Positions 26,859 through 36,582 of a stretch of 64,000 bases of DNA are shown in pieces. The notes beneath the pieces are model-generated. The model was given only the letters and a program-made list of their open reading frames with translations, ran no database searches and was not told where the DNA came from. The stretch lies in the NCBI RefSeq assembly GCF_006476065.1, contig NZ_ML636798.1:1562207-1626206 (forward strand), in the 5' to 3' direction. Each line of letters starts with the position of its first letter. The first letter of the stretch is position 1. Source of the DNA: Cognatiluteimonas lumbrici. GTDB taxonomy: Bacteria; Pseudomonadota; Gammaproteobacteria; Xanthomonadales; Xanthomonadaceae. Both the position numbers and the translations under genes were made by a program.

Positions 26859-27296
26859 TCAGGCCCGCCCCTTGGCCAGCGGCAGGCCGGCCTGCTGCCA
26901 GCCGCCGATGCCGCCATCGAGCACGTAGACGCGCTCGAAACCGGCCTTGTGCAGCCGCTTCGCGGCATCGCCGGAGGTCTGTCCGGCCTTGCAGACCAGC
27001 ACCACCGGCAGGGCCTTGGCCGCGGCCAGCTGCTTCGCTTCGGGGTCGAACTGGCTCATCTGCACGTTCTTCGAGCCCGGGATGTGGCCCTTCTCGAAGT
27101 CGCCGATCGGGCGCAGGTCCACCACCAGGGCGTTGTCGCGGTTGACCAGCGCGGTGAGCCCGGCCGGCTGCACCGCCTTGTAGCCGCGGAACAGGCGCGC
27201 GACCTCGGTGAACACCAGCGCCAGGGTGATGCCGGCCAGCGCCAGCGACAGGATCGGGTGGCGGCCGAGGAATTCGATCAGTTCGGGCAGGCTCAA
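26859..27296 (-). CDS. Membrane-anchored rhodanese-like protein (YibN type)
   Basis: A 145-residue protein with one N-terminal membrane helix (about residues 13-32) and a cytoplasmic rhodanese domain (about 45-140). The active loop CKAGQTSGDAA supplies the catalytic Cys. YibN-like proteins are sulfurtransferase-fold proteins of uncertain role, usually encoded just before grxC-secB-gpsA. Here the glutaredoxin gene grxC is absent and secB follows after 64 bases, a gap too short to hold it. The start ATG is at 27296. Confidence 0.9.
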   Translation of the reverse strand: MSLPELIEFLGRHPILSLALAGITLALVFTEVARLFRGYKAVQPAGLTALVNRDNALVVDLRPIGDFEKGHIPGSKNVQMSQFDPEAKQLAAAKALPVVLVCKAGQTSGDAAKRLHKAGFERVYVLDGGIGGWQQAGLPLAKGRA

Positions 27297-27340
27297 CGCG
27301 GTGGCTCGGTGCTACTGGGCCGGCCATTGTGGCAGAAGGC

Positions 27341-27784
27341 TCAGTCCTGCCACAGGTCCGGCAGCCCGCTGCTCACCCACCAGCGCCCGGCCTCGGGGTC
27401 GTAGCGCCACTGCTCCACGTACTGGACCTGTCGCTGGACCTGGGTGTTGCGGTTGACCACGCCCAGCTCGACGCGGCGGCTGGCGGTGTCGCCGCTGACC
27501 ATGGCGCCGCTCTCGTGGTAGCCGGAGATCCGGACCTGTTCGTAGCGCGAGAACTCGAGCGCGGTCATGGGATGGGCCTCGCGGTATGCCGGGTCCACCA
27601 GCGTCCACGCGCCCTCGAAGTCGCCCCAGCGGATCGCCGCCGACCAGTCGTACTGCACCTGGCGCAGGGTGTCGGCGCGGTCGGGGGTGCTGGCGCAACC
27701 GGCCAGCGCAAACAGCGCGGCCAGCAGCGTCGCCAGCAAGGGCAGCGCCAGCCTGGCGGGGGCGGTGGTCGGGATCCTGGTCAT
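27341..27784 (-). CDS. Small lipoprotein of unknown function
   Basis: A 147-residue predicted lipoprotein. The signal peptide ends in the lipobox ALAGC (Cys30). The mature part looks like a small alpha-plus-beta fold of the NTF2/SnoaL shape: a helix (TLRQVQYDWSAAIRWGDFEGAWTLVDP) followed by beta strands (VELGVVNRNTQVQRQVQYVEQWRYD). I cannot assign a function. It lies divergent from hemD (45 bases) and ends 44 bases before the rhodanese gene on the same strand. Confidence 0.75.
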   Translation of the reverse strand: MTRIPTTAPARLALPLLATLLAALFALAGCASTPDRADTLRQVQYDWSAAIRWGDFEGAWTLVDPAYREAHPMTALEFSRYEQVRISGYHESGAMVSGDTASRRVELGVVNRNTQVQRQVQYVEQWRYDPEAGRWWVSSGLPDLWQD

Positions 27785-27829
27785 GGGCCTCGGTCGCGTG
27801 CGGGTGCGGCCGCATCGTAACCTGCGTGC

Positions 27830-28588
27830 ATGGGAACGCGTCTGGCCGGGTGCACGGTGCTGTCGCTGCGGCCGGTGGGCGGGCATGCGCCGTTGCGCCG
27901 TGCCGCCGCCGCCGAGGGCGCGCGCCTGCTGGCGTTGTCGCCGTGGCGGCTCGCCCCCCGCGACGCCCCCGGCACCGCCGAGGCGCTGTCGCGGGCGCTG
28001 GCCGCGCCAGTGGTCGTGTTCACCAGCCCGGCGGCGGTCGCGCACGCGGCGCGCCTCCAGCCCTTGCGGGTGCCGCCCGGTGCGCAGTGGCTGGCGGTGG
28101 GCAGCGGAACCCGCCAGGCCCTGCGCCGCACGGGCGCGGAAGCGCTGGCGCCGGAGCGCATGGACACCGAAGGGTTGCTCGGGCTGCGGCAACTGTCGGA
28201 GGTCGACGGCCTCGACATCGGCCTGGTGACCGCGCCCGGCGGACGCGGCGAGCTCGCGCCGGAACTGGTGCGGCGCGGGGCGCGCGTGCTGCGCGCGGAC
28301 GTGTACGCACGGGTGCCGGTGGCGCCGTCGCCGCGCGCGGTCGCGGCGCTGCGGCGCCTGCGCGGCCCGGCCTGGCTGGCGCTGAGCAGCGGCGAGGCGC
28401 TCGCCACCGTGCTCGCCGCGCTGCCCGGGGATGCGCGCGCGGCGCTGCTGCGTGCGGACGTGGCCGCGGCCAGCGAGCGGCTGGCGGCGATCGCCCGCGA
28501 GGCGGGATTCCGGCGCGCGGTGGTCGCCGCCAGCGCGCGCCCGCGGGACCTGGTCGCCGCGGCGGCGGCCGCGCATCCATTAGCATGA
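27830..28588 (+). CDS. hemD: Uroporphyrinogen-III synthase
   Basis: A 252-residue HemD, which closes and inverts ring D of hydroxymethylbilane to give uroporphyrinogen III. Family sequence conservation is always low, but the order of segments fits: an N-terminal LSLRPVGGHAPL, VVVFTSPAAV (serine/threonine after TS), WLAVGSGTRQALR, the central GLDIGLVTAPGGRGELAPELVRRGARV hinge-domain block, and WLALSSGEAL near the second domain. The next gene is hemX, which strongly supports the call. hemC, often upstream, is not adjacent here. Confidence 0.88.
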   Translation: MGTRLAGCTVLSLRPVGGHAPLRRAAAAEGARLLALSPWRLAPRDAPGTAEALSRALAAPVVVFTSPAAVAHAARLQPLRVPPGAQWLAVGSGTRQALRRTGAEALAPERMDTEGLLGLRQLSEVDGLDIGLVTAPGGRGELAPELVRRGARVLRADVYARVPVAPSPRAVAALRRLRGPAWLALSSGEALATVLAALPGDARAALLRADVAAASERLAAIAREAGFRRAVVAASARPRDLVAAAAAAHPLA

Positions 28589-28622
28589 GCCGCCCTTCCG
28601 CACCCGCCCGCGCAGGCCAGCC

Positions 28623-29591
28623 GTGACCGACGCCACCCCTTCCCCGACGCCACGCCGCGGCAACGCGTTCCCCTGGTTGCTCGCGCTGCTGTTGCTGGCG
28701 CTGCTTGGCTGGTGGGGCTGGCAGCACTGGCAGGGGCTGCAGCGCGAGCGCGCGGCGGCGGCGCTGGCCGACGACGCGCACTGGCGCGACCTCGAGGCGC
28801 GCGTGGACCGTCTGCGTAGCGACCACCGCGCGCAGGCGCAGCGCATCGCGCAGGCCGACGCCACCAACCGCGTGTTGCGCGACGAAGTGCTCGGCATCGG
28901 CCAGCGCGCCGCGTTGCTCGAGGACAGCGTGGACAAGCTGGCCGAGCCGCTGCAGCGCGGCAGCGCGGCCTTGCGATTGGACGAGGTGGAGCTGCTGCTC
29001 TCGCTCGGCGAAGGCCGCTTGCTGCTGGCCGGCGACCTGGCCGCCGCCAAGCGCGCCTATGCGATGGCCGCCGGCGTGCTCGACTCGATCGACGATCCGG
29101 CGCTGCTGGACCTGCGCCAGGCCCTGCAGCAGGAGCGCGCCGAACTGGACGCGCTGGAGGAGGATCCGAAAGTGCTGGCGCTGCGCCGGCTCGATGGCTT
29201 CGCGGCCGCGCTGCCCGATCCGGACGCGCGGCGCGATACCGGCGCGGACGCGGATGCGCCGTGGTACGAGCGCGCCTTCTCGCGCATCGTGCAGGTGCAG
29301 CCCTCCGATCGCGACCTCAGCGTGGCGCCCGGCGAGCGCGCCGCGAGGCACGCCGCGCTGCAACTGGAACTGAGCCTGGCGCGCAGCGCCGCCGAACGCC
29401 GCGACGTCGCGGCATGGCAGGCCGCCCTCGCCCGCGCCGACGCGCTGCTGCAACGGCTGTGGCCGGGGTCGCCGCTGCGCGAGGGGCAACGCGATGAACT
29501 GAAGGCGTTGCGGGGACTGCCGCTGGCGCCGTCGCTGCCGACCCTCGGCACCACGCTGGCGCTGCTGCGCGCAGGCCGCGCAGCGCGCTGA
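28623..29591 (+). CDS. hemX: HemX-like membrane protein (uroporphyrinogen-III C-methyltransferase family name)
   Basis: A 322-residue protein. A short cytoplasmic N-terminus is followed by one membrane helix (about residues 16-36) and a long coiled coil (about 42-105); the periplasmic remainder is helical. This is the layout of HemX, which lacks the SAM-binding domain of true methyltransferases in spite of the family name. Its function in heme metabolism is still unclear. Translation starts at GTG 28623. It sits between hemD (34-base gap) and hemY (97-base gap), the usual order. Confidence 0.9.
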   Translation: MTDATPSPTPRRGNAFPWLLALLLLALLGWWGWQHWQGLQRERAAAALADDAHWRDLEARVDRLRSDHRAQAQRIAQADATNRVLRDEVLGIGQRAALLEDSVDKLAEPLQRGSAALRLDEVELLLSLGEGRLLLAGDLAAAKRAYAMAAGVLDSIDDPALLDLRQALQQERAELDALEEDPKVLALRRLDGFAAALPDPDARRDTGADADAPWYERAFSRIVQVQPSDRDLSVAPGERAARHAALQLELSLARSAAERRDVAAWQAALARADALLQRLWPGSPLREGQRDELKALRGLPLAPSLPTLGTTLALLRAGRAAR

Positions 29592-29688
29592 TCCACCGCA
29601 TTCAGGCACTATTGGGGGTCCCTACACGGCGCCGACATGTGCCTGTATAGGGTGGGATGGACCCTTTCCCCAGGCCCGAGGACGTGCG

Positions 29689-30936
29689 ATGAGCCTGTTC
29701 CGAAACCTGCTGTTCTGGATCGTGCTGGCGCTGCTTGGCGCGCTGGTCGCGCAATTGCTGCTGGCCGACCCGGGCTACGTGCTGGTCCGCTTCCGCGGCT
29801 ACGACTACGAAACCACGGTGGCGGCGGTGGTGCTGGTCGGCGTGGTCGCGCTGGCCGCGCTGTGGCTGCTGTGGAAGCTGCTGACCCTGCCGTTCCGCAG
29901 CCTGCGCGCGCACCGCGACCGCCGCGCCCGCGCGCGCCTGGGCGAGGGCCTCGACGCCTACCACCGCGGCCACTACGAGCGCGCCGAGAAGCTGCTGGCC
30001 GAGGCCTCCACGGAAGAGGAAATCGCCGCAGGGGCCCGGCTGGCGGCGGCGCGCGCGGCGATCGCGCGCGGCGACCATGCCGCGGCGCGCACCCAGCTCG
30101 CCGCGATCGACGAGCGCCACGCCGCGCTGCGCGCGATCGCGCTGGCCGAACTGGCGCTCGAGGAACACCGGCCGACCGACGCGCTGGTCGCGCTGGACGC
30201 ACCCGCGGCGCAGCCACTGCCGCCGCGCGGCCTGGCGCTGCGCGCGCAAGCACTCGCCGCCAACGGCCAGGCCGCCCAGGCCTATGGGCTGCTCGGCACC
30301 CTGCGCCAGCAGCAGGCATTGCCGGCCACGCGCCTGGACGAGCTGCAGGAGCAGTGGGCCGAGGCCGCGTTGCGCGAAGCCGCCGATGCCAACGTGCTCG
30401 CCGAACGCTGGGAGTCCATGCCGAAATCGCTGCGCACCGAGCCAGGCGTGGTCGGCGCCTACGCCGAACGCGCGGCCGCGCTGCGCTGGGAGGAAGCGGC
30501 GACGCGTTCCCTGGAGCAGGCGCTGGACGCGCGCTGGGACGAAGGCCTCGCCGAACGCTACGGCAGCCTGGCGGTGGGCCGTATCGCGGAACGGCGCGCG
30601 GCCGCCGAACGCTGGTTGCCGACCCATCCCGCGAGCCCGGCGCTGCTGCTCACGCTGGCGCGGCTGGCGCGCGCGGAAGGCCAGTGGCCGCAGGCGGAGA
30701 ACTACCTGCACCGTGCGATCGCGCAGGGCGCGGGCAGCGAGGCCTGGGAGGAACTCGGCCACGGCTTTGCCGAGCATGGCGACGAGGCGCTCGCGCGCCA
30801 GGCCTATGCGAATGCCTTGCGCGCGAGCCGCGGGGAGCCGGCGGTCGCACTCCCCGGGCGCGACCTGCGCCAGCAGATCGGCGACAGCGCCGCGATCGAG
30901 GAGCGCAACGAGCACGGCTTCCCGCGCCTGCGGTAG
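29689..30936 (+). CDS. hemY: HemY-like TPR membrane protein
   Basis: A 415-residue protein with two N-terminal membrane helices (about residues 4-25 and 42-63) and a cytoplasmic TPR-rich domain (about 85-400). It belongs to the proteobacterial HemY family, which is distinct from the Gram-positive protoporphyrinogen oxidase of the same name. It is thought to scaffold late heme synthesis. An imperfect inverted repeat (CCCTACAC at 29620 against GTATAGGG at 29645) lies in the 97-base gap before it. Its TAG stop is formed by the GTAG that opens a palindromic repeat at 30933. Confidence 0.93.
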   Translation: MSLFRNLLFWIVLALLGALVAQLLLADPGYVLVRFRGYDYETTVAAVVLVGVVALAALWLLWKLLTLPFRSLRAHRDRRARARLGEGLDAYHRGHYERAEKLLAEASTEEEIAAGARLAAARAAIARGDHAAARTQLAAIDERHAALRAIALAELALEEHRPTDALVALDAPAAQPLPPRGLALRAQALAANGQAAQAYGLLGTLRQQQALPATRLDELQEQWAEAALREAADANVLAERWESMPKSLRTEPGVVGAYAERAAALRWEEAATRSLEQALDARWDEGLAERYGSLAVGRIAERRAAAERWLPTHPASPALLLTLARLARAEGQWPQAENYLHRAIAQGAGSEAWEELGHGFAEHGDEALARQAYANALRASRGEPAVALPGRDLRQQIGDSAAIEERNEHGFPRLR

Positions 30937-31017
30937 GAGCGGCGCTGGCGCCGCGACAGTAGGAGCCGCCATGGCGGCGAGCCTTTTCCAGGTCGCGGCG
31001 CGAGCGCCGCTCCTACA
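30933..31017. repeat. GTAG palindromic repeat pair between hemY and the thiolase gene
   Basis: Outer arms GTAGGAGCGGCGC and GCGCCGCTCCTAC enclose a second, inverted unit (GTAGGAGCCGCCATGGCGGC). The first GTAG supplies the TAG stop of hemY. It lies between two convergent genes and could fold into a long hairpin that ends both transcripts. The form matches REP elements that begin with GTAG and are linked to RAYT transposases in the Xanthomonadaceae. Confidence 0.88.
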
Positions 31018-32295
31018 TCACCGCTCGAGGATGGCGACGACGCCCATGCCGCCGGCGGTGCAGATGGAGACCAGGCAGCGGCCGCCGCCGCGCGCCTTCA
31101 GTTCCTTCGCGGCGCTGGCGACGATGCGCGCCCCGGTGGCGGCGAACGGATGCCCGGTGGCCAGCGACGAACCGTTCGGGTTGATCTTCGCCGGGTCGAT
31201 GCTGCCCAGCGGGGCGTCCAGCCCGAGCCGTTCGCGGCAGTAGTCCGCGCTCTCCCAGGCCTTCAGCGTGCACAGCACCTGCGCCGCGAACGCCTCGTGG
31301 ATCTCGTAGAAGTCGAAGTCCTGCAGCGACAGGCCGTTGCGCGCCAGCATCTCCGGCACCGCGATGGTCGGCGCCATCAGCAGTCCTTCGCCGTGCACGA
31401 AGTCCACCGCGGCGACGTGCGCGTCGCGGATGTGGCACAGCACCTCGTGCCCGTTCTCGGCGGCCCATTCGTCGCTCGACAGCAGGCAGGCGGAGGCGCC
31501 GTCGGTCAGCGGCGTCGAGTTGCCCGCGGTCAGGGTGCCGTGGCCGGAGCTGCGGTCGAACGCCGGCTTCAACGTCGCCAGCTTCTCGATCGAGGTGTCC
31601 GGGCGCAGCACGTTGTCGCGCGACACGCCGCGGAACGGCACCACCAGTCCGTCGAAGAAGCCTCGCTCGTAGGCGGCGGCGAGCTTGTGGTGCGAACTCG
31701 CGGCCCAGGCGTCCTGGGCCTCGCGCGGGATCTTCCAGTGCCGCGCCATCGCCTCGCAGTGGTCGCCCATGGACTTGCCGGTGCGCGGTTCGGCCACGCC
31801 CGGGAACTCGGGCTTCAGTTCGCGTGGATGGAAGCCCTTGAACGCCCGCGCGCGATCCATGAAGGTCTTGCCGCGCGAGGCCTCGAGCAGCCGGCGGCGG
31901 AACGAGAGCCCGTACACGATCGGCACGTCGGAGGTGGTGTCGCTGCCGCCGCCGATGCCCGACTCGATCTGCCCGGTGGCGATCTTGTTGCCGATCGCCA
32001 CGATCGTGTCCAGCGAGGTGCCGCAGGCGCGCTGCATGGTGATGCCGGGGGTCAGCGGCGACAGCCCGGACGAGAGGGTCGCCTCGCGGCCCAGGTTCCA
32101 GTCCGAGGAATGCTTGATCACCGCGCCCATGGCGACTTCGCCGAGCTGCCGCCCTTGCAGCCCGAAGCGCTCGACCAGCGCGCCGAGCGTGCGCACCGAC
32201 ATCCCGAGGTTGCCGACGTCGGCATAGGCCGTGTTGCGGCGACAGAAGGGAATGCGGACGCCGCCTAGCACGGCGACGGGTCGACCTTGCAGCAT
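31018..32295 (-). CDS. Acetyl-CoA C-acyltransferase (thiolase)
   Basis: A 425-residue type II thiolase. The nucleophile Cys is in QRACGTSLDT, the catalytic His in EIHEAFAAQ and GHPFAATGARI, and the second Cys in SICTAGGMGVV. It can act in fatty-acid beta-oxidation or in acetoacetyl-CoA formation; the sequence resembles the FadI type more than FadA, but no fadB/fadJ partner is next to it. The start is the ATG at 32295. It converges with hemY across a palindromic repeat and is divergent from the unknown gene at 32361. Confidence 0.9.
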   Translation of the reverse strand: MLQGRPVAVLGGVRIPFCRRNTAYADVGNLGMSVRTLGALVERFGLQGRQLGEVAMGAVIKHSSDWNLGREATLSSGLSPLTPGITMQRACGTSLDTIVAIGNKIATGQIESGIGGGSDTTSDVPIVYGLSFRRRLLEASRGKTFMDRARAFKGFHPRELKPEFPGVAEPRTGKSMGDHCEAMARHWKIPREAQDAWAASSHHKLAAAYERGFFDGLVVPFRGVSRDNVLRPDTSIEKLATLKPAFDRSSGHGTLTAGNSTPLTDGASACLLSSDEWAAENGHEVLCHIRDAHVAAVDFVHGEGLLMAPTIAVPEMLARNGLSLQDFDFYEIHEAFAAQVLCTLKAWESADYCRERLGLDAPLGSIDPAKINPNGSSLATGHPFAATGARIVASAAKELKARGGGRCLVSICTAGGMGVVAILER

Positions 32296-32360
32296 CGTTG
32301 CCTCGCGGCCCGCGCGCCGGCGCGGGCATAATGCATCGCAGTCTAGCCCGGCCGACGTGG

Positions 32361-33278
32361 ATGACCAATCACGGATCGCACAGTTCCAGCATCCCGGCCA
32401 CGAGTGCGCCGGCCACCGGCGACCGGGTGCTCGGCGCCCTCGCGCTGGAACTGGCGCCGGGCGCCCCGGTGGCGCGGGACGCCATCGCGCAGGCCGACGC
32501 CGGCCGCGTCGCGGCGCTGGTCGCCCGCGACCTGGCCAAGCTGCAACCGGCCGCGGCCGCGCTGGAGCTGGTGCTGGTGGGCGCGCACTACGACCCGGTG
32601 GAACTGCTGCGCCCGGGCTGGCCGCTGCACCACGAGCTCGACCAGCTCGCGGCGCGCGCACCGCGCGGCGGCTCCGGCGACAACGGCCGGGTCATCGCTT
32701 TCGGCGCCCACGAGGGCAGGCTCCCCGGCGTGCTGGCGCCTTCCCCCGATTTCGCCGGCGGCCCGCTGCGGCTGCTGCCTTTCGTACTGCTCGGCGACGC
32801 CGCGGTGCTCGATACGGTCGGGGAGGCGTTCGAGCGCGACCTGGTCGAAACCGGCATGGCCGGCGCCGACACCGCGCTGCTCGCCCAGGAACTGTTCGGC
32901 CTCCAGGTCGAGCACGCCCGCTACCTCACGCTCGCCGACCTGCTGGCGATGACCGCGCTGCAGTACGAGCACGCCGGGCTGGCGCCGTTGTGGCCGCTAC
33001 TCGAGGCGGCGCTGCTGGCGCCGACGCACGAGGAGTGGCTCGACGCACCGCCCGAGCCGCTGGCGCACTTCGCCGACGGCGAGGCGCGCATCGCGCTGTT
33101 CTCGCCGGCGGCCTGGCGCGAACGCTATGCCGCCGAGGCCGACCAGGACGACGCGCGCCTGGAACGCGGCTTCGCGCACTTCCAGGCGCGCCAGCGCCAG
33201 TTCGCCGCGGTGCTCGGCGCGCACGGCGTGCCGGTCACCTTCGCCCACTGCGGCGCCGGGGAACCCCTGGACCTGTAG
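32361..33278 (+). CDS. Conserved-looking protein of unknown function
   Basis: A 305-residue cytoplasmic protein with no signal or membrane segment that I can see. I do not recognise it. Its features are an N-terminal low-complexity stretch, repeated Asp/Glu-Leu segments, ELVLVGAHYDPVELLRPGWPLHHELDQL (about 61-88) and ALQYEHAGLAPLWPLLEAALL (about 200-220). The codon use is as GC-biased as in its neighbours. The ATG at 32361 starts 65 bases from the divergent thiolase gene. It converges with sodC across a palindromic repeat. Confidence 0.7.
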   Translation: MTNHGSHSSSIPATSAPATGDRVLGALALELAPGAPVARDAIAQADAGRVAALVARDLAKLQPAAAALELVLVGAHYDPVELLRPGWPLHHELDQLAARAPRGGSGDNGRVIAFGAHEGRLPGVLAPSPDFAGGPLRLLPFVLLGDAAVLDTVGEAFERDLVETGMAGADTALLAQELFGLQVEHARYLTLADLLAMTALQYEHAGLAPLWPLLEAALLAPTHEEWLDAPPEPLAHFADGEARIALFSPAAWRERYAAEADQDDARLERGFAHFQARQRQFAAVLGAHGVPVTFAHCGAGEPLDL

Positions 33279-33287
33279 GCTTCACAC

Positions 33288-33335
33288 TGTGGGAGCGGCC
33301 CTTGGCCGCGATCGCGCGCAAGGCGCGCTCCCACA
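33288..33335. repeat. Palindromic repeat between the unknown gene and sodC
   Basis: TGTGGGAGC at the left end and GCTCCCACA at the right end are inverted, with GGCC and CGCG pairs inside. It is a GTGG variant of the same repeat family, set between convergent genes. Confidence 0.82.
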
Positions 33336-33349
33336 AGCCCTGCCTTCCG

Positions 33350-33922
33350 TCAGTCGACGATGGTGATGATCCCGCAGGCCAAACGCGCGCCGGCGTTGCC
33401 GGAGGGCTGGCTGGCGTAATCGTCCGGATCGGCGTGGACGATGATCGCGCGCCCGGCGATGTCGGTCGCGCCGCCGCCACCCAGGGTCAGGCCGGGCACG
33501 TGCATGTTCACGCGCGCGACGCCCTCGGCGTCGGCGACGATGTTGTCCATGTCGCCGGCGTGGTGCGCGCCGTGGTCCATGCGTCCGTGCGGGGTGCCCG
33601 CCGGGTTGAAGTGCCCGCCCGCGCTGGACGCGTCGGCCGCGCTGCAGTCGCCGGTCTCGTGCACGTGGAAGCCGTGCGCGCTGTTCGGCGCCAGGCCGCC
33701 GACCTCGCCGGCGATGTGCACGGCGTTGGCGCCCATGGTCATCACCTGCAACCTGCCGCTGACCAGGCTGCCGGAGGCGGACGCGAGGTTCACCACGGCA
33801 TTGTGGTCCTGCGCGACCGGCGGTGCCGGTTCGGGCGCCGGTGCGGGCGTGGTGGTGCAGGCGGCGAGCCCGGCCACCACGCAGGCGGCGACGAGGGAAG
33901 GGACGGTCCTGGCGATGCGCAT
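33350..33922 (-). CDS. sodC: Cu/Zn superoxide dismutase, lipoprotein form
   Basis: A 190-residue SodC. The signal peptide ends in the lipobox GLAAC (Cys22), so the enzyme is probably an envelope lipoprotein. Copper and zinc ligands are in HGFHVHETGDC, GGHFNP, the HGRMDHGAHHAGDM loop and VHADPDDY, and the conserved Cys pair (GDCS and RLACGI) can form the disulfide. It turns superoxide into hydrogen peroxide and oxygen in the envelope. I start at the ATG at 33922, which begins the signal peptide; the ATG at 33961 lies upstream of it without a purpose. Palindromic repeats sit on both sides. Confidence 0.96.
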   Translation of the reverse strand: MRIARTVPSLVAACVVAGLAACTTTPAPAPEPAPPVAQDHNAVVNLASASGSLVSGRLQVMTMGANAVHIAGEVGGLAPNSAHGFHVHETGDCSAADASSAGGHFNPAGTPHGRMDHGAHHAGDMDNIVADAEGVARVNMHVPGLTLGGGGATDIAGRAIIVHADPDDYASQPSGNAGARLACGIITIVD

Positions 33923-33971
33923 GGCGTTGCTCCTTGTGGGGAAACGCCGCCCATTGTGCACCCTCGCCGGT

Positions 33972-34029
33972 GTAGGAGCGGCGCTTGCGCCGCGACCGGG
34001 GAAAAGCTCGCCGCCATGGCGGCTCCTAC
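33972..34029. repeat. GTAG palindromic repeat between sodC and ntrC
   Basis: GTAGGAGCGGCGCTTGCGCC at the left, GCCGCCATGGCGGCTCCTAC at the right. It holds two small hairpins separated by GGGGAAAAG. It ends three bases before the ntrC stop, on the 5' side of sodC. Confidence 0.85.
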
Positions 34030-34031
34030 GG

Positions 34032-35457
<1,426 letters not shown>

Positions 35458-35465
<8 letters not shown>

Positions 35466-36507
35466 TGGCGTCCTCCTTCGTCTCCGGCAGCGGCAGCAGC
35501 AGGGTGAACACGGTATGGCCCGGCCGCGAGCGGAACGCCAGCGAACCGCGGTGCTCGCGCGCCACCTGCTGCGCCAGCGCCAGACCGAGCCCGCTGCCCT
35601 CGGCGCGTCCGCTGACCAGCGGCAGGAACACCTGCTCGGCCAGCTCCTCGGGCACGCCGCGGCCGTCGTCCGCGATCTCCAGGCGCAGCGCCAGCGCATG
35701 CGTGGCCTCGCCGATGCGCACGCCATGCTCGGCGCGCGTGCGCAGGGTGACGTTGCCGGCGCCGGCCTCGATCGCGTTGCGCACCAGGTTCCAGACCGCC
35801 TGCACCAGCCGGTCCTCGTCGCCCTCCAGCTCGGGCAGGCTCGGGTCGTAGTCGCGCAGCAGGCGCACCGCCCAGCCCGCGTCGCTCTCCGACAGGCGCA
35901 GCACCCGCTCGAGCACGGCATGGATGTTGAGCGGTGCGTGCGGCTCCGGCGGCGCCGGCGACAGCAGCCGGTCGAGCAGCGCCGACAGGCGATCGACCTC
36001 GGCGCCTATCAACGCGGTCAGTTCGCGTTCCTCGTCGTTGTCGAGCCGGCGCTCGGCGCGCCGCGCAAGCAACTGCGCCGCGCCCTTCAACCCCGCCAGC
36101 GGATTGCGCAGCTCGTGCGCCAGGCCCTTGAGCGCCGCGGACAGCGCCAGCGGCAGGGCCTGCGCCGGGTCCTCGCCCGGGAACTCGTCCACCGGGTGCG
36201 CCTCCAGCCACCAGCCACCGCCCTCGCGCGGCGACAGCGCCAAGTCCGCGAACGCGGCAGGGGCCGCGCCGCCGGGGAAGGCCACGGGCACGCGCCGCAG
36301 GCGGACCGCCTCGTCCCCCGCCTCCGCGAGCCAGCCGGCCAGCCGTTCGCCATCGGCCTCCAGCGCCGCCAGCGGCAGGCCGGGCAGGCGCCGGACGCCG
36401 ACCCCCAGCCAGCGCGCGAAGGCCGTGTTGGCGCCAGCCAGACAGCCGTCGGCGCCGGTCCAGGCGACCGGCGTGGTCAAGGCATCGAGCTGGCCCGCAG
36501 GGTCCAT
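35458..36507 (-). CDS. ntrB: Nitrogen regulation sensor histidine kinase NtrB (GlnL)
   Basis: A 349-residue soluble histidine kinase. An N-terminal PAS-like domain (about 5-110) is followed by the H-box KGLAHELRNPLAG with His131, then the N-box (NLVRNAIEAG), the G1 box (DDGRGV) and the G2 box (GSGLGLALAQQ). It phosphorylates NtrC and is switched to a phosphatase by P-II. I start at ATG 36507 (MDPAGQ) as in the family; the upstream in-frame Met at 36534 adds nothing conserved. There is an 8-base overlap with ntrC. Confidence 0.94.
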
Positions 36508-36582
36508 TGCACCAGTATGGGGCAAACGCGCCACGCGCTGCAGCGCTAGGTCAGGCTGGCAAGCAGCGAGGCCCTGCCCGAC

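Noticed and set aside
30933-34029. Repeated GTAGGAGC segments considered as a CRISPR array.
   Set aside because: They are single palindromes between genes, without regular spacers or direct-repeat periodicity, and no cas gene is present.
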